From NCBI RefSeq assembly GCF_033958435.1, contig NC_134137.1, positions 171,071,501-171,135,500 on the forward strand: DNA of 64,000 bases, written 5' to 3'. The notes below the pieces were generated by a model. That model searched no databases, was not told where the DNA came from, and worked only from the letters and a program-made list of their open reading frames with translations. Numbering within the stretch: position 1 is the first letter of the stretch; each line of letters starts with the position of its first letter. Positions 34,540 to 46,558 of the stretch are shown piece by piece. The translations under genes and the position numbers were made by a program. This DNA is from Carettochelys insculpta (lineage: Eukaryota > Chordata > Testudines > Carettochelyidae).

Positions 34540-35334
34540 AGTCTAGATCAACAGGAGCATACTGGTGGTATGCCTTTTGTACCAGGAAGATTGACCTCGG
34601 GTGCTTCCGGGGTTCAATTTCATGTGCCTAGTGGGGACACGCAAAAGCAAACTGTCAGGTGTTATCAGTTGACCCCTTTACACCTCAATTTCACAAGGCG
34701 TGAGGGAGGTCAAAGGGAGAGTTTCTCCCATCGACCTCCCTCAGTGAGGACAGTCAGATAAGTCAACTGCAGATAAGTTCAAGAAATTAGAGAAGGTCCA
34801 GAAAAGAGCAACAAGAATGATTAAAGGTCTAGAGAATGTGACCTATGAAGAAAGGCTGAAAGAACTGGGCCTGTTCAGTTTGGAAAAGAGAAGACTGAGG
34901 GGCGACGTGGTAGTGGTTTTCAGGTATCTAAAAGGGAGTCATAAGGAAGAGGGAGAAAACTTGTTCTTCTTGGCCTCTGAGGATAGAACAAGAGGCAACG
35001 GACTTAAATTGCCGCAAGGGAGGTTTAGGTTGGACATTAGGAAAAAGTTCCTAACTGTCAGGGTGGTCAAACAGTGGAATAAATTGCCAAGGGAGGTTGT
35101 GGAATCTCCATCGCTGGAGATATTTAAGAACAAGTTAGACAGATGTCTATCAGAGATGGTTTAGGCAGTACTTGGTCCTGCCATGAGGGCAGGGGGCTGG
35201 ACTCGATGGCCTCTCGAGGTCTCTTCCAGTCGTAGTATTCTATGATTCTATGTTAAGTTGATTCTAGCTATCCAATTGCCATAGCTGGAATTGTGTCTCT
35301 ACAATTGACTCTAAAGTCTAGTGTAGACCTGGCC
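34540..35334. mobile_element. Harbinger-like MITE interrupted by CR1
   Basis: The right end CTAGTGTAGACCTGGCC stops at 35334 before TAA. The GATAAGTCAACTGCAGATAAGTT on the left and TAAGTTGATTCTAGCT on the right would be contiguous without the CR1 between them. The left terminal repeat is unclear, so the start is approximate. Confidence 0.55.
34780..35253 (+). mobile_element. CR1 LINE 3' fragment with target-site duplication
   Basis: Encodes 115 codons of the CR1 C-terminus (34817-35164: [57 protein letters not shown]) plus the 3' untranslated end with GCAGGGGGCTGGACTCGATG and a TATGATTCTATG tail. TAAGTT flanks both sides (34774-34779 and 35254-35259), inside the surrounding MITE. Confidence 0.9.
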
Positions 35335-36574
35335 TAAGACTCCATTAAATGTCTGGGAGTGCAAATTTGTAGCCGGCAGCTGATCCTGTCCTCTGGATTC
35401 CCCTGCCTGGACCATCACTGGGTGAAAGACCCATTGAAACCAGTGGGAATTTTGTCTGGTGATTTGCTTGTCACACCCAATATTAGTATTCAACTGTTAT
35501 CACCTGCTCCACTCTGAACTGGGCTACATGAACACTGCCTCCTTGAAAATGCTTCTGTGGTGAATTGACCTTTTGTGAAGTAGGTCTAGTTTTAAACTGG
35601 CTTTCTAGCAATGAAATAATCCAAGTCCCAGTAAGTTTGGGTTTGGACTGTAGATCTCCCATGTGGTGTACTCAAGGTAATTTGTATTGCTGTAGATTCC
35701 ATTTGATTCACTTGGCATCCATTAGTATTGTGGGAGGTTTGGTGTGTTTTTGTAACTGACTCGAATGCCAATGCCTGTCTAGACTGCTCGCAAACATTTT
35801 AAGGAAAAGTTTGGCTTTGCCCTTTTCAAGCTACAGTCAGAAAGGACAGCCAGCTCTGGCCAGCATCCTGTGGGAGTGTTTCCTGAACCATGTAGAAGAG
35901 TTTAGTAGTATGCACTGTAATGATTAGGCCTGTATGAGCTAATGTTTTGGCTGCTTTAGTTGTGATCATTTATGCAACAAACATCTGATCCTTTTGCAAC
36001 TGATTTGAACATTTGAGATTATGGCTGTGAAGCGTGTCAAGAGAGCTGTACTAGACGTCTGGTCATATTGTTGGAATCTATGGGGGAAGGAAGAGACGAG
36101 TCTGCAAACCACTGAAAAGCAGTTCCTTCAGGCCATAAAAGTTTAAGTAAAGGAAACAATGTAGGTGAAGGTGCATAGCCAGCATGTAGGAACAGTAGAG
36201 GGAAACAGGAATGTCTTTGCTGCAAACTGAGCAGCCCACACCCCTGCAGACAACAGATAAGGGTAGGTCTGCAGAAAACAGCACAAGAGTTTTGTTTAGA
36301 GCAGCATGGCAAGAGACAGCCTGGTGAAAACATTATTGCAGAGCCTTCAGTCGGCAGTCAGCACACCTGTAAGAAAATCACCTTATTTGTACCCTGGGCA
36401 TTAGGGTAGGTGAAGGGGAGCCCAATGACAGACACTGTAAAACTGGTGTCCATCCTGATTTTACATGTCTTTAATGTGTTTTAGAAAGTTTTAATTTGTA
36501 GTGGTGGATATTGTTTATTCTACACAATAGATAGGAACAATCTGGAATAAAATCCACCTTTCCTTAGATCCTCA
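35335..36574. other. Anonymous DNA
   Basis: No recognised gene or repeat. The minus-strand open frames 36037-36333 are unremarkable. Confidence 0.45.
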
Positions 36575-37006
36575 GGCTGGGTCGCATGGCGGAGCTTTCC
36601 CAACAGATCCATGCTAATGAGCAGCCTCAAAATTGCAAATGGCTGCTCATTAGCATAGTTCCGCAGCTCATTAGCATAGCCGCGCAAGAGCTCACTCTCA
36701 GCAGAGCAGGGTGATGGCAGTAAAGAGGCAGTGTGGACGTGCCCTGCCGGCAAAAAGCCCCTTTTTTACCAGGCCCTTATGCCTGAGATTTTTCAGGCAT
36801 AAGGGCCTGGTGACAGAGGGGCTTTTTTCCACCAAGGGCACATCCACATGGCCTCTTTACTGCTGGGACCCCCCTGTGCCAAGAGCAAGCTCTCGCACAG
36901 CTATGCTAATGAGCCACAAGACCACGCTAATGAGGGGCCATTTGCAATTTCAAAGCTGCTCTTTAGCACGGATATGCCAGGAAAGCTGCACTGTGTACAC
37001 CCAGCC
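36575..37006. mobile_element. Hairpin MITE (432 bp, TCA duplication)
   Basis: The whole element is a long imperfect palindrome: it starts GGCTGGGTCGCATGGCGGAG and ends in complementary sequence, with CATGCTAATGAGCAGC-like blocks in both arms. The centre has perfect 19-base arms (36768-36786 and 36793-36811) around a 6-base loop. TCA lies on both sides (36572-36574, 37007-37009). The 3-bp duplication and GGCTG ends suggest Harbinger mobilisation. No coding capacity. Confidence 0.8.
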
Positions 37007-37009
37007 TCA

Positions 37010-37080
37010 GTCTAGTGTCCTACCTACTAGACCACATTGCCTCTCCAGATAGGGAAACCCAGGTGCAGAATAGGGCCATC
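37010..37080 (-). mobile_element. Possible tRNA-derived SINE scrap
   Basis: On the minus strand GAGAGGCAATGTGGTCTAGTAGGTAGGACACTAGACTGA resembles the start of a reptilian tRNA-derived SINE (GTGGTCTAGTGGTTAGAGCA type). The neighbouring MITE may have inserted into it. Confidence 0.4.
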
Positions 37081-37234
37081 AGAGGAAAATGCCACATATG
37101 GAAATAAATATAAAAGAGAAATTCCAAGGGGGCTTTGGTTTTGGAGTTAAGGTTTTTTTGGTTGCTTGTCAGGGGAGGATGGAAAGGAAATGTCATGTTG
37201 CTTCTATGTACATCCATGGTTCACCTACACCTGC

Positions 37235-37852
37235 AGATGTAGTCGCCCCGTCTCTAAAAAAGACATACTGGCATTGGAAAAGGTTCAGAAAAGGCCAACA
37301 AAAATGATTAGGGGCATGGAATGGCTTCCATATGAAGAGTGGGTATTAAGACTGACATTTTTCAGCTTGGAAAGAGACAACTAAGGGGGGAGACGACTGA
37401 GGTCTATAAAATCATTTCTAAGGTGGAGAAAGTAAATAAAGATGTTCTATTTACTTCTTCTCATAATACAAGAACTAGGGGTCACCAAATGAAATTAATA
37501 GGCAGCATGTTTAACAAACCAAAGTAGGTATTTCATCATACAATGCACCGTCAACCTGTGGAACTCCCTGCTAGAGGATGTTCTGAAAACCAAGACTATA
37601 ACAGGGCTCAAAAAAGAGCTAGAGAAATTCCTGGAAAACAGGTCCATCAATGGTCATTAGCCAGGATGGGCAGAGATGGTGTTTCTATCCCATTTGCCAG
37701 AAGCTGGGAATGGGCAATGGATCACTTGATGATTATCTGTTCTGATAATTCCCTCTGGGACACCTGGCATTGGCCACTGTCAGAAGAAAGGCACTGGGCT
37801 AGTTGGATCTTTGGTCTGACCCAGTAGGGCCATCCTTATGTTCTTAAAGGAG
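37235..37852 (+). mobile_element. CR1 LINE 3' part (diverged subfamily)
   Basis: Coding remnants: LALEKVQKRPTKMIRGMEWLPYEEW, LERDN/LGKRQLRGETTEVYKII, HNTRTRGHQMKLIGSMFNKPK, then NLWNSLLEDVLKTKTIT-like sequence, all interrupted. The 3' region (CAGAAGCTGGGAATGGGC, TCACTTGATGATTATCTGTTC, TGGTCTGACCCAGTAGGGCC, TTATGTTCTTA end) is that of a CR1 subfamily distinct from those with ATTCTATG tails. Older than the other CR1 copies by its decay. Confidence 0.85.
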
Positions 37853-38639
37853 GAAAGAAGAAAGAACCAATATCTGAGCCTAAGCTCTGATTAACTTTTT
37901 AATTCCCATCTATTTAAAAGCCATGTGCACTCATCCTCACGAAAAGTAATTCCAAGATGGCAGACACAGTGTATTTAGTTCTAGCAATGTATTAGAAAGA
38001 GGTTTTAAAACAAAAAGCATCTTTGATTAAAGGTCCTGCTGGCTCACGTCTGAACTATTAACTATCTCTTATAGGCTCAGTCCTGACAGAAATGCCCTTT
38101 TCAAATAAGAGCTTGACTCTTCCTTCTCTGCGTAATTTGTCTTTTTCTTGGATCTACCCTGCTAGCCAGCTAACACTCAACTGCTATCAGATTTATTACT
38201 AATATCATTATCAAATATTATCAAGTAATATCAATAGCATTATTAAAATCATTATCATGTAAACACAAATTGATAAAAACATTTCAATTGATTATAATCA
38301 AAATTTATAGATAGGCAAAGTAAAAAAACAAAATGACGTTTGAGAACTTATTATAGTGAAAATCCAGTGATTTAGAATTTTGAATGAGGCATGTTATAAA
38401 TGGAGTAGTGAACGAATAGTAAAAACCATGTCTGATTTGTTGATTTAAGGCTACTTGTATATTTGGACATGTGATATTAACAATTAGTGTTTTAACAGTT
38501 TAGCAAAAGCTAGCTTCCCACAACTATGAAAAATTTAAATAGGTAAGAACCAGAAAAAAATTATTTAAGAAATCATTTTTGTGCAATAGTGAACATATAA
38601 AGAGAGAAAAATCTAAAAAACTGTTTAAAAATAAATGAG
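37853..38639. other. Anonymous AT-rich DNA
   Basis: Very AT-rich, with ATTATCA-type words repeated at 38190-38270. No gene. Confidence 0.45.
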
Positions 38640-38641
38640 TA

Positions 38642-38968
38642 CAGGTTGAATTTCTCTAGCCTGGCATTCTTTCATCCAGCAACATCCACAATCTGGAACG
38701 ATTTTAGTTACCTGGGTGTCCATTTATCACGGGCATAGCCAACTTTCCTGTGGTCCCATAAAGTTTGCTTACAGCCATCAATCCTGGTTCCCAGTGTTCT
38801 GTGCCATTATTTAGCTCTAGTTTACCTCTAAATGTCTTCTAAGAGCCCAGTAAGCAGTGGAAGTGTTGGCAATACAGCTAGACAATGTTGAAATTCTGTG
38901 GTCCAGCAAATTCTCTTGTTCAGCACCAGCCAGGTGCTAAGGGTGCTGGACTAGAGAGGTGCAACTTG
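38642..38968 (+). mobile_element. Mariner-like MITE (327 bp), copy 2
   Basis: CAGGTTGAATTTCTCTAGCC at the left and GGACTAGAGAGGTGCAACTTG at the right, with TA on each side (38640-38641, 38969-38970). Exactly as long as the copy at 54314-54640. Confidence 0.85.
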
Positions 38969-39408
38969 TATTACCCATTGAAATGGTAAAAAAAAATGTA
39001 ATTCTGCCAAACCCAACTACCAAGCAGTAAAAATTCCTCTTTTTAAGATAGAAATTAAGCTAGGATATGCTCCCACAAGTACTTGCACCTAGCTTATCAT
39101 GCTATATAGTAATTTAACTGGGCTCTGTCTCCCTCAATCCCTTAATAATCACAAAGGCTTTTCCATAGACTGCTTGTCTGGCATTTCACCGGATGCACCT
39201 GTTTGTCTACTATTTTAGGTGACTGAGAGAAAATCTTGAAAAGATTTGTAAGTATTCTGGGAGTCTCCTTTAAAACACAGTCTGATGAGCGAGGCTGTCA
39301 CCCAGAATCATCAGCAGATGCCAGCTGGAAGGAGAGCCCTTGAATCCAGGCCAAAGACTCCTGACTTAAATTAGTGTGACACCCCCGTTCCAAAGGGCAA
39401 AACAAATC

Positions 39409-40350
39409 ATAGAATCATAGAACACTAGGACTGGAAGGGACCTCGAGAGGCCATCGAGTCCAGCCCCCTGCCCCAATGGCAGGACCAAGCACTATCTAAA
39501 CCATCCCTGATAGACAGCTGTCTAACCTGTTCTTAAATATATCCAGAAATGGAGATTCCACAATCTCCCTTGGCAATTTATTCCACTGTTTGCTGCCCAG
39601 TTAGGAACTTTTTCCTAATGTCCAACCTACACCTCCCTTGCTGCAGTTTAAGCCCGTTGCCTCTTGTTCTATCCTCAGAAGCCAAGAAGAACAAGTTCTC
39701 TCCTTCCTCCTTATGACTCCCTTTTAGATACCTGAAAACCGCTATCATGTCTCCCCTCAATCTTCTCTTTTCCAAACTCAACAAGCCCAGTTCTTTCAAC
39801 CTTTTTTCATAGGTCACATTCTCTCGACCTTTAATCATTCTTGTCACTCTTTTCTGGACCCTCTCCAGTTTCTCCACATCCTTTTTGAACTGCGGTGCCC
39901 AGAACTGGACACAATACTCCAGCTGAGGCCTAACCAGCACAGAGTAGAGCGGGAGAATGACTTCTCGCGTCTTGTTCACAACACACCTGTTAATGCATCC
40001 CAGAATCATGTTTGCTTTTTTTGCAACAGCATCACACTGTTGACTCATATTTAGCTTGTGGTCCACTATAACCCCTAGATCCCTTTCTGCTGTAGTTGTT
40101 CCTAGACAGTCTCTCCCCATTCTATATGTGTGACACTGATTGTTCCTTCCCAAGTGGAGCACTTTGCATTTGTCCTTATTAAACTTCATCCTGTTTACCT
40201 CAGACCATTTCTCCAATTTATCCAGATCATTTTGAATTATGACCCTATCCTCCAAAGCAGTTGCAACCCCTCTCAACTTGGTATCATCTGCAAACTTACT
40301 AAGCGTACTTTCTATGCCAATATCTAAATCATATCTTGTCATCCTTTGGT
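39409..40350 (-). mobile_element. CR1 LINE, 3' ~940 bp
   Basis: 5'-truncated CR1 on the minus strand, from the FADD box to the tail. The tail is the TCATAGAATCATAGAACACT region at 39409 (ATTCTATGATTCTATGA on the element strand). Confidence 0.9.
39578..40342 (-). pseudogene. CR1 ORF2, RT C-terminal half (254 codons open)
   Basis: The longest open CR1 piece here. In order: SKFADDTKLRG with the FADD catalytic box of the reverse transcriptase (about residues 16-19), LDKLEKWSEVNRMKFNKDKCK (motif D/E region), [65 protein letters not shown] and [10 protein letters not shown]. The normal VVKHWNxLPREVV ending is lost to a frameshift around 39590. The endonuclease and the N-terminal RT are missing by 5' truncation. 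The initial Met is internal to the family protein. Confidence 0.9.
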
Positions 40351-41950
40351 GCTTGGGTGTGAGACATGTGATGTGTCTAGTCAGTTAACAGCAGTATTCG
40401 ACCTCTTGGTTAAGAAAAAAAAACCAGTCCTGGACGTAGGCGAGAAAGGGACTAAGTAGCGCTGCCTTTAAGCGTTAACATCATGGTTCCCACAAGCACC
40501 AAGCAGCAGGAAAGGAGGATTAGCACTAACTCCAGGAAGGCCACAGTGTAGTGACTCAGATTTTGAGAAGAGTCACATTTACAGTATTACTGATACATCT
40601 GACAAAATATTGCCTTAGAGAATATTAGAGAGTCTGGACAAAACCCCAAAGCCAGACACCCTTGAATTCAGAGGCTGTTTAAAGTCCAAATCTGGCTCCC
40701 GATTCTAGTGCTTCAGTATATGCACTTCTCTACTTCCTATCATGATTGACAATCAAGCTAGTTGCCAGTGCTGGTAAGCTTGGTCCAACACCTGTTAAAG
40801 GGGTCCTATGGAAGTAGTTCTGAGTCTTCAGTCTTTGACTGAGTTCATTTGCTACTTTCAAAAACATCTCATGCCAGTTACTAAAGCTCCTGATCTGCAT
40901 TAGTGTCACAGTGGAGAAGTCTTATTAGCCACAGTTCCACCAGACACAGCCCTCCCACTTCTGTTTTAAAGGCTTTATCATTTGACCTTGAGTGAATTTG
41001 GAAGCTAAAAACAGACATAACCACTCAGCCCAGGAGGGCTTTCTCCCTTCTCCAACTTTAAAACAGAATTTGAACTTGTAACTAGTTATAGAGCTATAAA
41101 AAAGTTAAAAAAAAGTTTAAAGAAAAGAAAAAGTAACTTTGTTTCCATTAGCAAAGTGAGAGGGGATGTGCAATTAGGAAAATGTTAACCTCAAAAAAAG
41201 CCTAATTTGCTGACAAAACTAAGCACAAGAGGCGGAAAATGAAAGTCATTTTACTAGCCCATAGTCAGACAGCTGAGATCTGGAATGATGGCCACAACTT
41301 TTCCCAGTTCTGTACAATTTTATTAGTGTAATGGTCCCACTGGGCCTTTTCCTGCAGCCTTACATAAGCAGTCATTCATACAGTCACACTGAAATCATCA
41401 GAACTACTTGCATGAGTAAGGATTTGCAATCTTGGGCTTCTACTCCTCCTCCATAAAGGATGTGTGGGCCAGTATAAATAAGTTTTTCCTCACTCCCTTT
41501 CTTCTGCTCTGCCCCCAAGAAAATAATAGCTCAGTGAGGCCCTGGCTTTTTTCTCATTTGTATGACTATATGTGATGAATAGGCAGTCTCAAGTTCATAG
41601 AATGGAAGAATTCCATGGGGCATAAACATTGCCTGAACTAGCAGAGCCGGCCTAGCAGGGCCCAGCCGGTGGGTGGTGGATGCAAGTTTAAACTGGGGCG
41701 TGGGGCCCTGAAGGTATGGGTCTCCATGCAACCACCTTGCTCACCTTGCCCTAAGGCCAGGTCTGCGAAACAGAGCCCCACACAAGCCCCTGGCGCCCTC
41801 CCAAAAGTAACCCTTATTTTCACAAAACACTAGAACATGCTTGTTTTTGCATTATCCAAGTTTTGGAACACAAGATGACCAGGCAAGAACTTCTGTTTTC
41901 TGCCTACCCATATTTACATATCCCAAATGTCAAGGTAACTCTGCCCTGAA
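40351..41950. other. Anonymous DNA with a short shared repeat
   Basis: 41636-41770 shares GCAGGGCCCAGCC-GTGGG-GGTGG and CCTTGCTCACCTTGCCCTA with 51390-51505. The rest is unrecognised. Confidence 0.45.
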
Positions 41951-42189
41951 GTCTCTGGGAGTTCCATGCCACTTCCAAGCCTGGACAGAGGAGGAGGTTT
42001 GGTCAGATGAGTGACAATGCTCCGACCATGAAACAACAATACAAATGAAATCTGATGCCAGTATGCCTAATGATAAAAGACGCTGGCTCGGACATTGCCT
42101 GGATAAACAAGGTCTGCAAAACCAATCGAGTGATCAGGATTGGGTCAACAAGTTGGCTACTGAAAGAAAAATTACAATTAACAAATATA

Positions 42190-42840
42190 CTATCAATTGG
42201 AATGTGGAATGTCTGAACACTGTGAGCAACTGGAAAGTTAGAGCGGCTTTGAAAGGAGATGGAGAGATACCAATAGGATATATTTGGACTGGCGGAGATG
42301 CGTTGGACAGCATCAGGAGAGATATGTAGTTGAAAAGTTATTTGGTCAGGTAACAAAACGAGGCATGAGGCAGGAGTCAGATTCCTTCTTAGCAAAAGAG
42401 CTAGAGGAGCATTGTTACGATACAAACTCGTGAGTGCAAGAATGATGGTGGCAAGATTCAAAGCAAACCAGTTCAACACCTTGGTCGTTCAGGTGAGTGC
42501 ACACATCAGACAGTGCAGAGGAAGAGATTGGGCTATTCTATAAAGACTTGACAAAGACACTGCAGGAAATACCAAAGAGAGACGTGCTGATCATTGGATG
42601 AGATTCTAATGTGAAGGTTGGAACAGATAACGAAAGTTGGGAGAGAGTCATGGGAAGGTTTGGATGTGAAGAAAGAAACAAATGAGGCGAGAAACTAGTA
42701 GAGTTTGCTAGGGAGCATGAGGTGGTGATCTGAAACACGAGATTCCAATAAAAGAACTGTAGGAAATGGACGTGGTGATCAAATGATGGGAACTCCAAGA
42801 ACATGACAGATATTATTTTGATCAGAAGAAGATGGGTAAC
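42190..42840 (+). pseudogene. RTE LINE AP-like endonuclease (broken)
   Basis: Shares the reading of 30372-31080: an LSIGMWNV-TL-like start, an AGDALDSIRRD-like shifted frame, then EEEIGLFYKDLTKTLQEIPKRDVLII-DSN (remnant of the GDxN motif, G lost to a stop), KVGTDNESWERVMGRFG, and DLDHNLVIADI near 42892, where the family normally has an SDH motif. Here SDH is replaced by LDH-like sequence. No intact frame covers the domain. Confidence 0.7.
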
Positions 42841-42991
42841 AGCAGTACAGCAGTGCTGAACTTCACAAGGAGTGGATACAGACTTGGACCATAACCTCGT
42901 GATTGCAGATATCAGGATGAAACTCAAAAGAAAGTGTAAGACACAGTTTAAGAAGAGACATGGTGAGGCTAGGTGAAGAAGAAATACGGAT

Positions 42992-44641
42992 GTGTACAGA
43001 GCAGTGCTCGAAGAGAAGGTTAGAAATGCAGGTACAGAAAAAGACCTAGATAAGAGAGTCAAAGGGATAACCACGGCGATGAAAGAGGCACTTGAGAAGA
43101 CTGTTGCAGAAGAAGAGAAGATCAATAAGAAGCGGATTACACAGAAGACACTGGAGTTGGTACAAGAGAGAAGAGCACTGAATATCCGAAGGAATATTTT
43201 CTGAGAGGCGGAACAGCAATATAGGGTGAAATGCAGTGAAGTAAAGAAAGCAGCCAAAAAGGATAAGGCAAAATGGTTAGAGGAGCAGTGTGTAGATATA
43301 GAGAAGTATTATGGTGAATGTAAGACCAGGGAGGTGTGTAAAATGATTAGGAATATTAATAGGAAGTGGCAGCAAAAGCAGAAGGCAATCAAAGACAAAA
43401 ATGAAGAGGTGCTTGTGAACAGGAGGAGGTTGTGCAGTGATGGATGAGCTATTGGACTGATCTATACAAAGCACAGTTGGACCCGAGTGTCTCAGAGAGA
43501 CTGCTTGAAGAACTGAAAGAGATATCTCTGCTGAACATCGAGAGAAAGACCAATATTTTGAAGGCGGAAGTAGAAAGAGCAGTGAAATGACAGAAGAACA
43601 ACTAGAGCCCTGGAAATGATAAGATGACAGGAGAGATAATTAAATATGGTAGAGACAGTATGATTCAGGGAATACACTAACTATGTAATATAGCTTGGAA
43701 AGAAGGGAAGGCACCTAAGGAATGGACAAGATCCATGTTAGTGACAATACACAAGAAAGGAAGTTCATTGGATTGCAAGAACTACAGAATGAGTTATCTA
43801 GGCAATGTGCTGATGATGATACTGACTGAGAGACTGAGATCTCAGACAGAAGAACACCTAGTGGACAAGCAAGCAGGGTTCAGGAAAGACAGAAGTACCA
43901 TACAGCATTTACTGGCACAAGGATTGGTAAGGGAGAAAGCTCGACAAAAGAACAAGAACATCTGTGCTTGCTTTGTTGATTTGCAGAAGGCATTTGATAG
44001 TATAGCTCAGAAAGTGACTTGGGTGGTGTTGGAGTCGTATGGACTAGATAGCAGACTGAAATGGTTGTTGAAAGATGTCAAAGACAATGCAGATTCAGCA
44101 GTGAGAATGTGTGGAGAGTTGGGAAGTTAGTTTAGAAGGAGTAGAATATGAGACAATGAGATCTGATATTGCCGAGTATCTTCATCATGCATCTAGAAAG
44201 AGCTATGGACAAGATCAAGGAAGAGGTAGAAGGGTATCTGTGCACAGAATAAGAATTAACAACTTGAGGTTCATGGATGATATCGTTATCAGTGAAGAGG
44301 ATGAAGAGAAGCTAGCGAGAATGGTGCAGGTGCTAAATGAGGAAAGGAAGCAGTATGGATTGATTATGAACATTGATAAAGCAAAAACAATGGTATTTGA
44401 AGATAAGGAAATAGGAAGGAATATCAGTGTACATGGGATTGAACTAGAGAATGTAAAGAAGTTCACCTATCTGGGGAGCAGCATGTTGTATGGTTTAGAC
44501 TATAAGAAGGAAATTGTGACTAGGACAGTAAAAGCAAGAGAGAGTTTGAAGGCGATGGAGAAGATCTGGAAAAGCAAAGCAATTAGCCTAGGAATGAAGC
44601 TGATCGTCTTGAAACCATGTGTATTCAGCAGCTTGTTGTAG
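42992..44641 (+). pseudogene. RTE LINE ORF2: linker, reverse transcriptase, C-terminus (broken)
   Basis: Open blocks 42992-43204, 43226-43447, 43735-44130 and 44111-44641 together follow the family protein. The linker is charged (KVRNAGTEKDLDKRVKGIT, KAAKKDKAKWLEEQC). The RT shows TIHKKGSSLDCKNYR, LVDKQAGFRKDRSTIQHL, CFVDLQKAFDSI (motif A Asp) and LRFMDDIVISEEDEEKL (catalytic box, FMDD where FADD is usual). After it come NIDKAKTMVFEDKEIGR, FTYLGSSM and AISLGMKLIVLK. Stops separate the blocks, and a deletion near 44120-44180 joins the palm region directly to an EVxxxL stretch. Inactive. Confidence 0.85.
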
Positions 44642-44822
44642 GGATGTGAGACATGGGTGATAACGAAAGATTCGAAAAGAAGAATATTGGTGTTCGAAAA
44701 GAGTTGTTATAGAAAGATCCTGAGAATAGGATGGATGTAGAAGGTCACCAACAAGGAATTCTATAAGAAGATACAGCTGAAAGAGAACCTACTGCAGAAG
44801 GTTATACAATGGAAATTACAGG

Positions 44823-45576
44823 TGGCAAATGTTGAGCCCCTACTGTACCTTGTTTCATCAAACCTATGTATGAATTCGGTGGCCACAAACTGTTAGCATG
44901 TCAGTTACAATTTACTTCCACAGCAAAACTCCGCAACTTCTCTGGGTAGTATTTGCATATTTTTGTGTGCCTACTGTACTATTATTTGTGGTGAGTAATA
45001 ACATAAAACTATTTTACATATATTTAATATGCATTTGAAAGTGTATAGGTCCGCCCTCTCCATTCTTGACTTTTGATTAGGGGGCGAAAACATATTTAAT
45101 TTTTTATAAGAGATGCAAGAACGTATTTTGAAAACGAAAGGGTGCAGGCTGCAGTAAAGGTTAAGAACCACTGCCTTAACAACTGAAAGGTAAATCCAAA
45201 GTAACAAAACATAAAACCTACTTTAAACCATCACCCTGGGCAGCACTACTCTTAGATTTCCCTTCTGCAGGACCCACTCTTCTTTAATCAGAGTGAGAGC
45301 GAGTGCATCATACCTGGCCCAGAAAACCAACCAGAAGCAGCTTTCAGCTCTCAACAGGGCTCCAAAATCTAGTACATGGGTGAGGCAATTCCTGCCATTC
45401 ACTTCAATCCCTCAGCAGGGCCAGCCCAAGGGGTCTCGGCAGCCCAGACAAACTATGACTTTGGCCACCCCTCCCCCTGCAATACACACATTCAATCTAG
45501 AGAAAAAACGAGATGTTTAGAATGACATGCAAAAATAAAAATAAATGTTTTTATTGATTTTTTCTGCTTTTCATTG
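44823..45576. other. Unclassified DNA with one hAT-like end
   Basis: AAAGGTTAAGAACCACTGCC at about 45160-45177 looks like a hAT right end, but no matching left end was found. The open frame 45293-45520 has no recognised domain. Confidence 0.35.
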
Positions 45577-45584
45577 ATCCTAAC

Positions 45585-45680
45585 CAGTGCTTTTTTTTTT
45601 TTTTTTTTTGCATCAGGGCTTCCTCAGAGCTGGAGGTGCAGGCACACCGTATCATCATGTATAGTCACAAAAAAGCACTG
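45585..45680. mobile_element. Short hAT-like MITE (96 bp)
   Basis: CAGTGCTTTTTT...AAAAAAGCACTG terminal inverted repeats flanked by ATCCTAAC (45577-45584) and ATCGTAAC (45681-45688), an 8-bp duplication with one mismatch. It contains a T run of about 22. The 8-bp duplication and CAG-CTG ends fit hAT elements. Confidence 0.75.
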
Positions 45681-45688
45681 ATCGTAAC

Positions 45689-46558
45689 ACAATTATACTG
45701 CATGGGGTAAACGTTCCCGGAGCTGACACTTTGATTAACCATGTTGACTTGTATACAGTGTTTCTGGTCAGCGCTATAAACGGTTGCATTTGAAGTTTCA
45801 ACTGTTTTCCTTCCAAAGAATAAAGATTCTCATAATTTCCTAAACATAAGTTCCTTTGCTACTGAATGAAGCCTGGTTTTGACTTGTAACAAATGGAAAG
45901 AAAAAATTATGAATTTTCAGTGCCACAGGTCAGCAGAGTATGTTGCACTTTACCTACTGAAACCTTTCCTGGTGAATGTCTGTGTACATGATGACATTTT
46001 AGTAACATAAATCTGGTAAACTTTGATTTATTTTATCATTTCAATGTTCACTTAAAACTATATAAAAAATTAAACAGAAGGCCAGAATTTCCATTATTAT
46101 CAAACATTGTAATTAGAACAGAAAGGAATATGTATGTTAAGTGGTATTTCTTCACATTAGCAGTTATGTGTTTGAAAATCAGAGCTTTGCTATTACTTTA
46201 ACAATAATGTTCTACAATAATACACAATCTTAATCTTAAAGGTACTTGTGAGTCTCCTTTCACAATTGTGTTAAATCCTGTTACCAAATTTTTCAAGGCC
46301 AACACAATATAGCTTCTTCATGGGCACACCATCTTCAGAATCACGGCTCGTAACGTAACAGAACAGCTGCTGTGGGCTGCTGACGGGCCTTCACTAAGTG
46401 GTGAACAGTACTGGCTCATAGGACTGACCAAACACTGTGCTACTGGGAATAACTGAGTTACCACACCCCACCCCCAGGCAGCAAACTCAGATAAGGCTTT
46501 TTTGAAGCTACGTTATGACACATTTTAACTGCCTTTACGTACATAGCTACCATCATCA
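45689..46558. other. Anonymous AT-rich DNA
   Basis: No recognised feature. Confidence 0.45.

Larger units (their letters stand above)
41951..44822 (+). mobile_element. RTE-type LINE, nearly complete but 3' end missing
   Basis: The longest RTE copy: leader at 41951, endonuclease region 42180-42800, linker 42900-43440, RT 43560-44330, C-terminal region to 44822 (TGGAAATTACAGG). The copy at 3870-5612 continues for a further ~230 bp past this point, so the C-terminal end and tail are absent here. Multiple stops and frameshifts. Confidence 0.9.
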
